Shown here in pieces: positions 10,407 through 21,372 of a DNA stretch of 64,000 bases; position 1 is the first letter of the stretch; each line of letters starts with the position of its first letter. This DNA is from Ephemerocybe angulata (Eukaryota; Basidiomycota; Agaricomycetes; Agaricales; Psathyrellaceae). The translations under genes and the position numbers were made by a program. The notes below the pieces were generated by a model. That model ran no database searches. It saw only the letters and a list, made by a program, of their open reading frames with translations, and had not been told where the DNA came from. The stretch is from positions 558,001-622,000 of the forward strand of contig JAACJK010000058.1 in NCBI GenBank assembly GCA_013368325.1, given 5' to 3'.

Positions 10407-11052
10407 AAAGGAATAAGAGTGATGACCTGGCAACGTTTGGTTTAAGAGCTCTACGTGTACCTGTTTGTAACAGAGGCCCTTAGCGCGCAAGGCTTATCAC
10501 CTGTGAAAATCTGCAGTGATGAACTGAAGTACCTAAGGCCAAGGCAACCAATCTCAACCCAGGTGTCTGAGTTCAAGGGGAAGAGGAGCCAGCCAGTGCA
10601 GTCATCCATGTCAGATGGTGGTTCTGCTTCAAGGTAGCCAGAGCGCAACGCCCGCCTTCAACGGGCAACCGGTTCCCGCGTCCCACACCATGTCATGAAT
10701 TAAGACACACAGCGCGTCCTGGGTCCCTGGGGCCTTCGGCGCCATTGGGGAGGCGCACAAAGCCACCATTATTCAAATTCGCTAAGTCCAATGGGATCGG
10801 ACGCAGTAATAGGCGCTGAGAGGGCGGCGTTTGAAATTATAAAGCCCGATAAGCGCCGGTGCATCCTGGGCAAATCGTGGCGTCGTGGGGATCACGGATT
10901 ATGAATATAAGCTATAGAACATATATAAATAAAGACATAGTACACCAAATACATGTATTTTACATTGAGGTATAGTTCTAATAGGCCATACTCTACTCCT
11001 GTGCATAGCCAGCTAATCGAAGGGTGCCATCGTCCGGACCCGACATCATCTG
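10407..11052. other. intergenic, no gene recognised
   Basis: GC-rich until about 10,900, then AT-rich with ATATATAAATAAAG near 10,920. A short inverted repeat GCGCC/GGCGC lies near 10,740-10,760. No tRNA or protein signal found. Confidence 0.4.
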
Positions 11053-12699
11053 TTAGATCTTGCCAATCGCTTTGACGGTGTCGGTAAACTTCGAGCCAAT
11101 TACGCGAACAGTGATGGAGGGCGACCTGTCGGATGGTACCAGTCGTTGCAAACTACTCTCAGACGGATATGGTCCGTCCGTGTAAGATACGGTGACAGTG
11201 CAGTGCTCGGCACGGGCCCTTTCGAGGAGATAGGAAATTTCCGGCGAGAGAGACAGGATGCTGCGGCGAAGGTTGAGTAACCTGAACTCTGTCATGACAG
11301 GAAAGAGTTGACGGTCGCGATTAGGCGTGCCATCCCAATCGTCGATGTCGAAATGGTAGGAGTGGACTTTGGAGCTATCCAACTCCAAAGATTTCAGTGC
11401 CGAAAGGATAGGGAGATGTATAAATGCGGTTCCGTCGAGTCCAGTGATCCCGCAGATCCGAAGGTTCTGAAGGGTGGTCGTAAGCTCGCACCGCTTCAGA
11501 AAGCGGCTGATATCCACGCAGGCCGTATCAGAGTGGTTTTGCGCATCGACCAGCTCGAGGTCCAACGTCCGGAGGAGTGGCATGGCCAGGTATTCCAATA
11601 TATCGCCTCCGCCTTGTCGAAGTCGAAATTCCCGGAGAAAGGGTAGAGAGAGGGGCGTCGCCCTCCACTTATCGATGTTGTCGATACTGTCGGTGTTCAC
11701 GAGGAAGCGGTTCGTACCGAGATCGAGGGTAAAGGAATCCAATGCGACACAGTGGGTTAGCGTGTCGAGTAGACGTATACCCCAATCCCACTTCAGGGTG
11801 AATGAGGTCAATCGACCTAGGAAATCGGGTGCGATGTGCAGGCGCTGGACGAGGGACCCGACGGTTTCACCATAAGAGTCCCCTTCCGGGAGATCGAGCC
11901 TAAAGGTAGTGACCTTGGGGAACTGAGCGAAATAGGAAGTGGTCGGGACATCGGAGTGCTGCGAAGTGGGGTGAAGACGTCTGCTGAAGAGGAGAGACAA
12001 AGAGCGCAGGCTTCTCCATGGATCAGCTACAGCTGAAGAGGGCGAGGACGGGGCACCGGAAGATTCGCTAGTGGGCGATGGATCCATACACTGGAGCCAT
12101 TGGCGAAGACAGTTGAGGCCTGCCAACTGAAGAGTGAAATGGTGAAGTTCCGGTCCCTGCCTGAGGAGGCGAACTACCGTAGGATGAGTGGCCTCGCATC
12201 GTTTACCGATATGACAAGGGCAACGCTCCGATGCGGTATAGGTCAGCCTCTTCCGGTAACCACCCGCCCTGCCGTACCACTGGATGATGGAATCGTATTC
12301 GGTGCCATGCGCCCTCTCGAGTCGGAGTTTCCCAAGACGAAAGCAGACACAGGCTCGGAGTACTAGTCCACTCCAAACGGAACGCTCTTGGAACATGGCA
12401 GCGCGCCACGAGCGGCATACCTGCCCTAAACGCAGCAGTGCCGCTCGATCGTGGACAGTGAGGTCCCTAGGGATAAGCAACGCGAATATTTCCCCGAGAA
12501 CATCGAGAGGGATCCGCCTGACAGCGGACAAGACCGCAAGGTATGTCGTGCGCTTGTCTTCCAACTTCTGAACCTCGAGAAGGAGTTTGTCGATTCGACT
12601 CGTCAAGCCATGCACGCGGTTGTGGAAGGTAAGGAGCTCGACGGAGGAAGGCAGTATGTTGCTGTTGACGAGGGCGGCAATTGTTCGAGGGCGCGACAT
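11053..12699 (-). CDS. F-box protein A with leucine-rich C-terminal region
   Basis: A single exon of 548 codons. A short coiled coil (about residues 30-55, RIDKLLLEVQKLEDKR) precedes an F-box-like motif (about 62-110: VLSAVRRIPLDVLGEIFALL, then VCRSWRAAMFQERSVWSGL). The rest is an LRR-like series with repeated 'SLxSLxLxF' and 'FLREFRLRQGG' segments. Family members recruit substrates to an SCF ubiquitin ligase by binding SKP1 through the F-box; a SKP1 gene lies at 50.5-51.4 kb. It is a diverged paralogue of the protein at 34143-35750. The start at 12699 places the coiled coil and F-box as in the paralogue. A TATAAAA box on the minus strand lies about 110 bp upstream. Confidence 0.8.
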   Translation of the reverse strand: MSRPRTIAALVNSNILPSSVELLTFHNRVHGLTSRIDKLLLEVQKLEDKRTTYLAVLSAVRRIPLDVLGEIFALLIPRDLTVHDRAALLRLGQVCRSWRAAMFQERSVWSGLVLRACVCFRLGKLRLERAHGTEYDSIIQWYGRAGGYRKRLTYTASERCPCHIGKRCEATHPTVVRLLRQGPELHHFTLQLAGLNCLRQWLQCMDPSPTSESSGAPSSPSSAVADPWRSLRSLSLLFSRRLHPTSQHSDVPTTSYFAQFPKVTTFRLDLPEGDSYGETVGSLVQRLHIAPDFLGRLTSFTLKWDWGIRLLDTLTHCVALDSFTLDLGTNRFLVNTDSIDNIDKWRATPLSLPFLREFRLRQGGGDILEYLAMPLLRTLDLELVDAQNHSDTACVDISRFLKRCELTTTLQNLRICGITGLDGTAFIHLPILSALKSLELDSSKVHSYHFDIDDWDGTPNRDRQLFPVMTEFRLLNLRRSILSLSPEISYLLERARAEHCTVTVSYTDGPYPSESSLQRLVPSDRSPSITVRVIGSKFTDTVKAIGKI

Positions 12700-13404
12700 C
12701 CTTTCATATGAAGTTCTCAGCAGGGTTTAGAGGGAGACAGTAAAAGAAGAACGTACTGCGAGGAGTTTGGCACGGTATTCTTATTATGAGCCCCCAATCG
12801 CGTCCCGATTTTATATGAGAAACAGCCTGGTAAGATCCGAAATCACAACACGAGGGTCAAAGCGGAGGAACGGACACCTGGTTTTCAAAGACGGCCATGG
12901 TGCGGCTAATTGCGGACCTGAAGCGGGACATACACTGCTTCTGGCTCGTGCGCTAAAGAGACGAGTCAAGAAGACAAACAAGGTATTGATTAATTCAAAG
13001 AGGTAATACCTGTAGACATAGGAACCGAAGAACCTGCTCGATCATGTACGCTAGGCCATACCGATGGGGGTGGGGGGAATGAAGCAGACCAGATGCCTGC
13101 CCGATGAACGTCGAGAACAAGTCTCCGTCTTGGGGGCGGTGGTCGAGCCGCGATTCACGTTCCCCGTGGTCTGGATAGAGGAAGATGGGTTGTAGAAGCC
13201 AGATCGGATCTGTCTGCGGAGGAACTCGCCGTCCTGTCTGCCTATGCGACGGCGACACACAGCGATAATGCAGTCCTGTAACGCAAGCAGCAACACTTGC
13301 TAATGAACGACTCCAATAGAATTGATGAGCTAAATAGGTGTTACAGCTCGCGATCTATCGATGTCGAAAACCAGCGGAAGTCGAGAGGGCTGTACCTCCC
13401 CAGC
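12700..13404. other. intergenic, no gene recognised
   Basis: Holds the 5' region of F-box gene A and the 3' region of the next minus-strand gene. The open frames are short and lack domain signs. Confidence 0.35.
12809..12815 (-). promoter_or_regulatory. TATA box of F-box gene A
   Basis: TATAAAA on the minus strand, 110 bp upstream of the ATG at 12699. Confidence 0.45.
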
Positions 13405-14661
13405 TTACCCCCTCCCGCGAATATCGATGATCCCGTCTGGCGTACCATAGAAGGCGATGGCGACATCTGCAGGAGTGGCAGAGTTCGGAGCGGTCGACCC
13501 CGCAGGAAGCATATCATATCTATTGTCGTCAATATCCAGAGAGCGAGTACTATCGAGGCCGTGGTCTGTTAGACGAAGGAGATACGTGAGAGGAGGTACA
13601 GGGACGCGAGATGAGATCGGCTGAGACACACCAAGGATAGCCTGGAGTTTCGCACCGACCTTCTCCAGATTCGGGTAAACCTCCGAGCGATACACCTTTC
13701 CGTAGACTGACGGGTCGATCTGGCCCACCCGGATGGCCTGGATAGGAACAAAGGACATTTCCCAAGATGTAGCAATTATGCTGAACATGATCTTGAAGGT
13801 CATCACCACTACATCCCCTGATGTGAGATGGGGCTTAGCGCTATCGCGAATTTCTTCCAGCACGTAACCAGCACCACAATTGAGGAAGCGAACGAGGTTG
13901 GGGTTAGGGAGCCAAGAAGAATTACGAGGAGCGCACGAACTGGCTACCCATGGGTGTACTTCGTACGGAACCGGGTTCGACTCCTCGGAAATATGGAAGC
14001 ATGTTCTCCTCTTGAACAAGGCTGAAGAAACAGCGAAAGATGACCGAGTCGCCACAGCTTTGGGCGAATTCCAATCTCTGCGAGTCAAAGCCTGTGCAGG
14101 AAACCCGCCGACCGTCGTACCCCAGGTTTCCAATAACTAGGTCGCGCTGAGAATGTTTATGGGACAACAGGTGATGCGAACTCACCGACAATCGTTCGTG
14201 GAGGGAGGGATCGACCCTAGTATTGAAGGTCAAGGTAACTTGTGCTGCAGTCGATGGCACAGCCTTTCTGCAATGGCAGCCGGTTCAGTAAACGGCCGAA
14301 GAGAGACAGCGAAAAGTTGACGTGCCTCATCTGTCCTTGGAAGGCGACAGGTGGCAAGGAGCCGTCAGGACAGAAGTTGCCGGAGTACAGAGGCGTGGCG
14401 TATCGAATCACAAACGAGTGGGTGCAGACTGCATAATTGTCGCGACCTGCGTCCCAAACCTGGTAGACGTAAGCCATGACTAGTTTCAGAAAAGGGGTGG
14501 ACAAAACTCACTAGATAGTTGCTCGGAGCCGCAGTGGATTGTCTGAGGTGAAACCGGCCGTCATCGGACGACAACTGGCCAACGATTTCGGTTAACGTAA
14601 CCTCATTAGGCGAGAACCTTGCTCTAGAGAGCATCAGAAGCAGCTCAAGCGAGATTGACAT
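13405..14661 (-). CDS. 'MSIS' family protein, copy A (unknown, multi-exon)
   Basis: Starts at the ATG at 14661 (MSISLELLLMLSRARFSPNE) and is spliced through about five exons that parallel copy B at 36250-37902. Exon 2 begins VWDAGRDNYAVCTHSFVIRY after a TCTACCAG acceptor. Exon 3 includes AAQVTLTFNTRVDPSLHE. The long exon carries TWGTTVGGFPAQ, HPWVASSCAP, GDVVVMTFKI and SFVPIQAIRVGQIDPS. A further intron (donor near 13,640, acceptor CGTCTAACAG near 13,565) leads to a short tail ending IIDIRGRG. Copy A lacks the long acidic/basic tail of copy B. No known domain, membrane segment or signal peptide is seen, and the function is unknown. It sits between an F-box gene and an acidic-protein gene, as copy B does. 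Confidence 0.6.
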
Positions 14662-15839
14662 GTGGAGGGGGAGGGAGGGCATATCATGGAACGACCGACG
14701 TACATTTATTCATATACAGTCGAAATAGAGCGATCAGAGAGCATACGTCATCCACTCATAGGGAAGCAGGTGTAGAAGCAGTCCAGATGCAGGGAAGCGA
14801 AGCAGGAAGGCGGAGGAGAGAGGGTCAGGACGATATATGCTGGCGATGGAGACCAGCTACCAAGAGCACGGCATCCGAAGTAGCATATTAATATCTTCCA
14901 AATATAACAGCGCCAAATATATATATATAAGATATAAACGCACGGCTTGGATGAGTCAGCACTCAGCGCTTAGATCGATAGATCAGCCAGGATGACAGGA
15001 CGAACAGCAGAGCCGATGAGGAAGACAGTGGCGAACAAGGCTTGAGGTTTGACATACCGGTACGTAGAGAGCCCACCCAGAACACGCCGAGGAGAAAGGA
15101 ATGAATCCGCAGTCCAGATACAAGAGGACATTTCAGGAAGAGAGCTATATAGCTCGTATCGCTATGCGTAGAGCCGACCCCCTTTTGTGGCTTGGGTTCG
15201 CGCTCATGCCGACCTCGACTTCATGTCCGAATCTTAAGAGCACCGCTTCCCTAAGCTTCCCTAGCGGGATACTAAATGAGATATTACAAAATACTACAAT
15301 AAAATGGCTAACGGATTACATACAGGAGCAGTCTTGTAGCTGGGTAGTACGGGGGATGATATTGCAAGTGGGCCTGGGAGTCACACACCATGGGAAGTTT
15401 TTTGGTGATGGGACAGATTACTCCCACCTTGGCTTCGGCCACCTTCGTTGAATCAGGAACATACGTATTGGCGCAGACTGCGAGCTGTGACCACTTAGCC
15501 TCTTCGCCAATTCCACCAGTACCTCAGTGAAGTACGACCGTGCAGGTATATCTAGGAGTATCACGCCTAAGTATGTCGCAAACTTCTGCGAAGAGTATCA
15601 TAAATGACTGCTACAAGAAGGCACGTTATACTCTACACAAGATACGCCCAGCGAAGGCGTGCTACGCGAGGTACCCTCCCAAATTACTCCACCCGTCACT
15701 TGGTGACCGACTATCTTCAATATCCAGCCGACGGCAGAGTGCAGCGTCGCCTAGCGCGAGGTATGTTGGGTGCTAGGTTGTCGTAGAGGCTGAGCCTGAC
15801 GTTCTGCAAGGAGGGACTCAAGAGAAGGAGGCACCTTCT
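14662..15839. other. intergenic, AT-rich patch
   Basis: Contains an ATATATATATAAGATATAA patch near 14,917-14,935. Otherwise no gene recognised; the open frames look random. Confidence 0.4.
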
Positions 15840-16878
15840 TCAGTACAGCGATTCAGTGAGTGTATGAATATAACCGTTCTGTGCCGACTCACCAACCGTC
15901 TCAACGCGTTCATAACTAGAAGCTACGGACCTTGCGGGCTCGACAGGACTGACCCTGAAGGTAACAGCCTGAGAGGCGTCTCTCTCTAGGTAGGGGAGAC
16001 CTCTACTACCATCGTCGTGGAAGATGGATCCTTCGTCCTCAGAACAGCGGAGCCTAGATGACGTGCGGGTTTCTCCGTTGCTAATGAGGAGCGGGCAAGT
16101 AAACCATCGCCGACCTGGGACGGACAAGCGTGCGCAGTTGACTGCGTACTCTCGTTCGCTGCCATTAGACGACACGCCGTCGGAGGAAGATGCGTCAACG
16201 TCTTCTGGGAAACGTTGGGTGACCTCTGCGCTGCCGTCCACGAGGACGAAGTCCAAGTGTGCTAAACCGTCGTCACCTTCCATGTCCTCATCATCCAAGC
16301 CGATGTTATCGGCATGGGTAGCAAAGATCCAGTCTTCAACAAGGAGGCTGCATGAGGACGACCTAGAGGAGAGGTTGTCCTCCTCTGAGTCGTCTGAAAG
16401 CAGGTAAGCAAAAGGTCGGACTACGGTCTGCACACGCTACTCACCATCAGAAGACACCGCGTCGCGCTCTCCTGCAGAGGACGACAGCTTAAGCGCGGTA
16501 CACACATCGCGAACCCCAATGGCCACTAACCGTCCATCTCTGAGAGAACCAATTCTCCTCCTTGCATGCGGAGCAAGGTAAGCTCAGCGACGTCTAATGA
16601 GCGGTGACGGCGAGACGGGCCACCTAAGGGCGAAACATCGGATGGGATGTACTCCACATCGTCGTCCCCTCTGACAACCCTAAAACCGGTAACCTCCCTG
16701 GTGCCATGAAATATGCTGCAGCGAAGGTGTGTGCGCTCAATATCGCGTCAGGAAGATGTGGACTGACAACGTACGGTTCGTCCTGAGCTAGGTTGGTACG
16801 AGGATCGACAACGCCGGCAAGATCCTCGTCAGGTACCGAGATCGACGAGTCAGCGATGTAAGGATACGAAAGCGCCAT
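15840..16878 (-). CDS. acidic Ser/Asp-rich protein, copy A (multi-exon)
   Basis: The first exon starts at 16878 (MALSYPYIADSSISVPDEDL) and includes LSAHTFAAAY. Later exons up to 15840 carry LLSDDSEEDNLSSRSSSCS, LDDEDMEGDDG and DVDASSSDGVSSNGSERE. Splice sites between exons were not all fixed. The protein is strongly acidic and Ser-rich, likely unstructured, with no membrane segment. The N-terminus aligns loosely with the protein starting at 44452 (MSLAYLDLAVPDPLSSA), which has the same acidic tail and the same neighbours. Function unknown. Confidence 0.5.
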
Positions 16879-16946
16879 AGGCGAAGAAGGCGAGCGAGAT
16901 GACGGTACGAGGCTGGCATAAAGGGAGAAGGACGATAGGTGAGAAT

Positions 16947-16952
16947 TATATA
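16947..16952 (-). promoter_or_regulatory. TATA box of acidic gene copy A
   Basis: TATATA on the minus strand, 69 bp upstream of the ATG at 16878. Confidence 0.45.
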
Positions 16953-17971
16953 CCCTCTCAGAAATATCGGAAGGGCGGACTAATGTCTATGAAAGACTAT
17001 TTAATACAGGAAGAAAGAAGTTGGCGGAAGGGGCGCTTCAGTATAGGTATGGATATACGATATATACACGGTATCAGCTGCCTAATAGCCACAAGCAGAC
17101 GTATAATACGAAGTCTAGGAGTCAATACCCACGAATTTGACCTTCTCTGGATCACTAAACGGGTTAGATGCTGCTACCGGAAGCACGCGGCCTCGTCATC
17201 GGCTAGAAGGCCGTCGCGATCTAAAACGTGTTCGAATGCGCGCGCAAAGCCTACACCAAGTCTAACTGAAGGACTTGACCTATCAAGCAGTCACCAAGGC
17301 CAGCAGAACCCGGACTAATTGGGCGGTAAGCGCTGGAAATACATCTCTCCATCGTAGACAAGTGACACGAGGGCTAACGAACAGGATGCCCAGCGCTTAT
17401 GCTGGTAGTGCACGAATATGGTCCCACCCACCTCCCACGCGCTAATTAAACACGCCGGCAGATTTGACCGCATGCTGGGAACATATAGAAGGGGGGTCTC
17501 TGCAAGTCGATCTTGGCTTCTCAGTCCAGCGGATCGAGGACTAATACTGTCACTCGCGGACGAGAGCCGATATACCAACCCGACGGTATCGCATATTCTT
17601 GCCCACGTGCCGAAGAATTAAGAGGCTAATCGCTTCGTCACGACAAGGCACAGGGAAGTTCGTATCCATGCATCGTGCTGGATCGACTGCGCAGGCTACA
17701 ATACTGCAAGAAAACCAAGCGGGAATAAGGTAGCGTTGGAGAGGATCTGAGGGGCAGTCGTGCCCTGTGCACCCCATTAGAAGATGTCCCACATGAGCAG
17801 AGCACCGGGCATCTGTTCCGAAGCGGGCACCTCGATCCTTATCCGCTTGACACCATGCACGAGGAGGAGTATATTCACAGCCGACTAACTAACTGAACGC
17901 AATTTGTGCGATGTCCATACCTGCAGGCGACTGCGCAGGCTTCTTGTCATGATAATGTACCATCCTATTAC

Positions 17972-18151
17972 CTATAGATGCCGAGTAACCATACTAAGAA
18001 GCGCGAGAACCGCCGGAACAATTGTGGTAGAAGGCAGTGGCATATACCATGTAGGTAAGGCCGTGGTATAAGCTTTAGAAAGAAAGTACGCGCAGTCAGT
18101 CGTCCCGGATAAAGTGGCCTGCTGCTTCGTAAGTTCTGCGCAGGAAGCCAT
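17972..18151 (-). CDS. small ORF, 59 residues, one hydrophobic segment
   Basis: ATG at 18151 (MASCAELTKQQATLSG) to TAG at 17972. A hydrophobic stretch near the C-terminus (IVPAVLALLSMV) could be a membrane helix. A TATATATATA patch lies about 95 bp upstream on the minus strand. No family recognised; chance is possible. Confidence 0.25.
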   Translation of the reverse strand: MASCAELTKQQATLSGTTDCAYFLSKAYTTALPTWYMPLPSTTIVPAVLALLSMVTRHL

Positions 18152-18788
18152 CGAAGAGCCCTCCCTCTAAAAAGTTGATCGGACAAACGACGATAGCTCA
18201 GTGCGTTGAGCTTACTGAGTTCTCGGCAACGTGGACGTGAAATAGTATATATATAGGCACTAATATCCGTGCATGTGACTGGCCATCTGGCTGAAACAGA
18301 CAAGAGGAAGGCTCCCAAAGTAACGGTTAGAGTACTATTAGGCCATTGCGATGGGATGCAAACTTCGCGCCCAATACTTATATTATAGCGTCTCGCAGCC
18401 GATCGGGTCGCCTTCGTTGTCAGACTTAGCAGACAAATAGTACTGAGAGTCCTACTGTCTTTGCAGGTCAGCGACGCGAAGAGTGGGGTACCCTGTACTC
18501 CACGGGACGGGGTCTCCTGGGGATGATGGGATTCGGCCAAAGAAAAGGGGTCATGATACAGGAGGATCGCTAGTGTGGCATGTTAAATTCTAGCGCTCCA
18601 CGAGAACAGTAGCGCAAAGGCGCCTCTACATCCCCGAATATGCACAATTCGACTCCCGAAAGTTATACATTTAGTAGGTCATCCCCATGATCGGCTAATA
18701 CCAGTCTAGGAATGGAGCTGATGATTGTCTTTGACCCTCGCCCACTCCAAGAGTGCTCGGTGCTCCATGCTGAGGAGCTGCATCCAGC

Positions 18789-18998
18789 CTATTGGTAGAA
18801 TACTGAGGTTGAAATGACGCCACAAACAGAGACCATCAGCAAAATAGCCGCCCGACAGGATGGCCAACCGAATATGGAAGGTAGATGACCATATAGCGTA
18901 GTGGCATCGACTAGTGAGTACGAGCTAGGCAAAGAAGACAGCTGAGCAGGCGCCTGTAACTCGGTTATGTCCGTATAAGAAGGAGGGTAATATGACAT
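18789..18998 (-). CDS. small ORF, 69 residues, C-terminal hydrophobic segment
   Basis: ATG at 18998 (MSYYPPSYTDITELQAPAQ), with a C-terminal hydrophobic run (AAILLMVSVCGVIST) that could anchor a membrane. No splice sites or homology evident; weak support. Confidence 0.2.
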   Translation of the reverse strand: MSYYPPSYTDITELQAPAQLSSLPSSYSLVDATTLYGHLPSIFGWPSCRAAILLMVSVCGVISTSVFYQ

Positions 18999-19312
18999 AC
19001 AATCAAGTTAGAGCGTAGACCCGATTGAAGCGGTACGAACGTCGTACCGCCGTCAAGTGACGGAGTGGCGCGTCAAGGCTGCGTTCCAAGAACCCTTTCC
19101 GCCGTATGCGAGTTCACATCGGCGCACAGACATCACAGAGTGAGATTCCTAGCGATGTAGAGTTATCCCGCAACTTACGATGAAGATGCGAGATCGGGAC
19201 GGCTGCCGCCGAACGACTTCAGGCATAATATTTAAACCAAGCAAGGAACTCGCTTCAAACCACCAACAGGACGTTGGATTGAACCCCCCCTCCCCTTCCC
19301 CTCACCAACCAA

Positions 19313-20340
19313 TTAAATGGCAACCAAGATCAGGAGTATGTGCTGGTGCGTGTAGCTGCATATCGTGTACTGTTGTTCGTCCACGATCACTAACTAGGTG
19401 GTAACAGCCTCCAACTTCACTCCTTGTCGTCAGCTAGACTCGATCGGATCCGCCGTCAGGATTATCAAGTAGTACAGGCATTGACGACCAATGTCTTGCT
19501 CTCGGTAAGCAAGCACTGCCGCCCTTGCCTGGATGCCAGCGTTTCAGTGCGTCTCATTCACGATTGGGTACTCGTTGCTATACCTAACTTTCCATGTGAG
19601 AGCAGTGCCCAGGAAAAGTTGGCGACAATCCATGCGATGTATGCGGGAGAATCGGGAAGCAGGTTGGATTAGCGAATGTTTGACTATACAGCATACACTA
19701 ACTGGCCATGTTATATAACTGGATTACCCGCCAATGCGCGTTTCAGTGCTATACACTGACACCAGATCTGGCTACGTCACAGGATATCCTTGCAGACATT
19801 CCGCCGCCAACGGTACCTCTGCATGAGATGCATTCGACCGAAGCAGAAACTGTATCAGACGGTCCAATCGTGCTGCCTACCGATAAATCTCAAGAGGATG
19901 TCCTGTGGGGCGATATGGCCAACCTTCTCCACCTAGGTACCGATAGCCCTCCAAGAACCGTGCACGCTAGATAACCATTTCTACTAGATGCAATTTTGAA
20001 TCTTGACGTGCTAACATGCCAGGAAGAGGCGGCAATAACTGAGAACACACCGTTCTACTCGCTGAACAGCGAGCTTTTTCCGTGGACATACGAGAGGTGA
20101 GCGACTATTTTCGCTGCAAAGACTAGGAGGCTCATACCTGGCTACAAGAGACAGCGATGTCAGCGCAGGTGACCAGAGGCTCGGCGATGGCTATGGAGAA
20201 TGGAGCTTCGAAGACCTCGGGGCAGAGGCGGCCAGTCTGAGGTGAGCCAGCCTACTCCAAGCCAATCCACCGCTTACGAACTACGACATTAACATATTCA
20301 GCCAGGATGTAGGATCTACTTGGGATCTAGATGCAAGGTA
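19313..20340 (+). CDS. possible short-exon gene, acidic product
   Basis: Several short open stretches are flanked by good splice signals, for example CTAACATGCCAG ending at 20024, GTGAGC after TACGAGAG near 20,097, and GTGAGC near 20,242 with an ATTCAG acceptor near 20,302. Encoded pieces are acidic (NTPFYSLNSELFPWTYER, DGYGEWSFEDLGAEAAS). The start and full exon chain are not resolved, and no family is recognised. Confidence 0.3.
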
Positions 20341-21372
20341 TGGACATGAGGGCCCATGTATACCTACGTACGCAAGTTAATAGTGCCAAGGTTTCAAGGC
20401 GAAGGGTATCAGGCCACCTGGAACGTCGACCAAACGCGCTGCACTGCTGACCGGGTTGCGTGATACGAAGTTTACCGGAGTAGTGGATAACGACCAATAG
20501 ACATGTATTTAAGGCCAGTCGAATCGTGCGATTAAATAACGAAAGGATACGAGATAAGGGAAGGACGAGCGCTACGAAGCAGAAGAAGATGCCCGTCAGT
20601 GGGCCATAGCAGGACCGCTGTGGATGGTCGTATCTAAATAGGACGGTATATACATGCCCCACCAGACCCAGACACTGCACTTAGAAGGCGCCAACGAATT
20701 TCATGAATGAAGTACGATGTCATAAGGGATGTAACATAGCCAATGTACGATGCCAGAAGGTGTAGAGAAAAGATAACCCAAGGTGTATAATTTTGAGGCG
20801 AGCGGGGTGGATAGCATGAGTGGGTCGAGAGGCAGTCTCAAAATTAAAGTACGGACTTTCTGCGCTCCGCCGTCAGACAACGGGCTCACCCTCGTGCCTT
20901 AGCCACAAGGTTTGATCGAGCGCTGCGCCGCATTGAAACCCTGGACTTTTGGGGCGCAAACCCACTTACCACTTACGGTGTCTCCAGAACAGCCGACTGG
21001 CATGAGGTTTATACTACCATTCGTGCAGCCGATCAGTTGCCATAAATGCCCTTTTTTTTGCAATCGCCGCCAGCAGAATCCGAGCATATCGAGACGGATG
21101 GATCTAGTCGGCTACTAAGTACCTAAGTTCACCCAAAGTATAGACTATACATACCCAGTTTCTGCGAATAGTTATATTACTAGATCGTGACGAGATGGGC
21201 AGCGAGAACCGACGACCTGGCGTTGCAGAAAATATATATAAAGGGAGCTCGTTGCTATTCGGGATGTACGTGACGCAGTCCTTCTTCCCGTCCTGCTTCC
21301 CCACCCCAATACCCACGCGTGATATCCTCAAGATTAGGTGACCGCTAGTGCAGCGTTGAAGTCCAAGCACGA
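20341..21372. other. intergenic, no gene recognised
   Basis: Short frames only. Ends with the promoter of the next + strand gene (TATATATAAAG at 21233-21243). Confidence 0.35.
21233..21240 (+). promoter_or_regulatory. TATA box for gene starting at 21373
   Basis: TATATATAAAG, about 135 bp upstream of the ATG at 21373. Confidence 0.4.

Larger units (their letters stand above)
16960..19300. other. long stretch with only small candidate ORFs
   Basis: No recognisable domain. It holds two small minus-strand frames (17972-18151 and 18789-18998) and a TATATATATA patch at about 18,246-18,256. The 190-codon minus-strand frame at 17968-18540 is rich in Arg and Cys without domain signs and is treated as chance. 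Confidence 0.35.

Noticed and set aside
17968..18540. 190-codon minus-strand open frame
   Set aside because: Arg/Cys/Ser-rich composition without domain signs; it overlaps a shorter candidate in another phase; likely chance.
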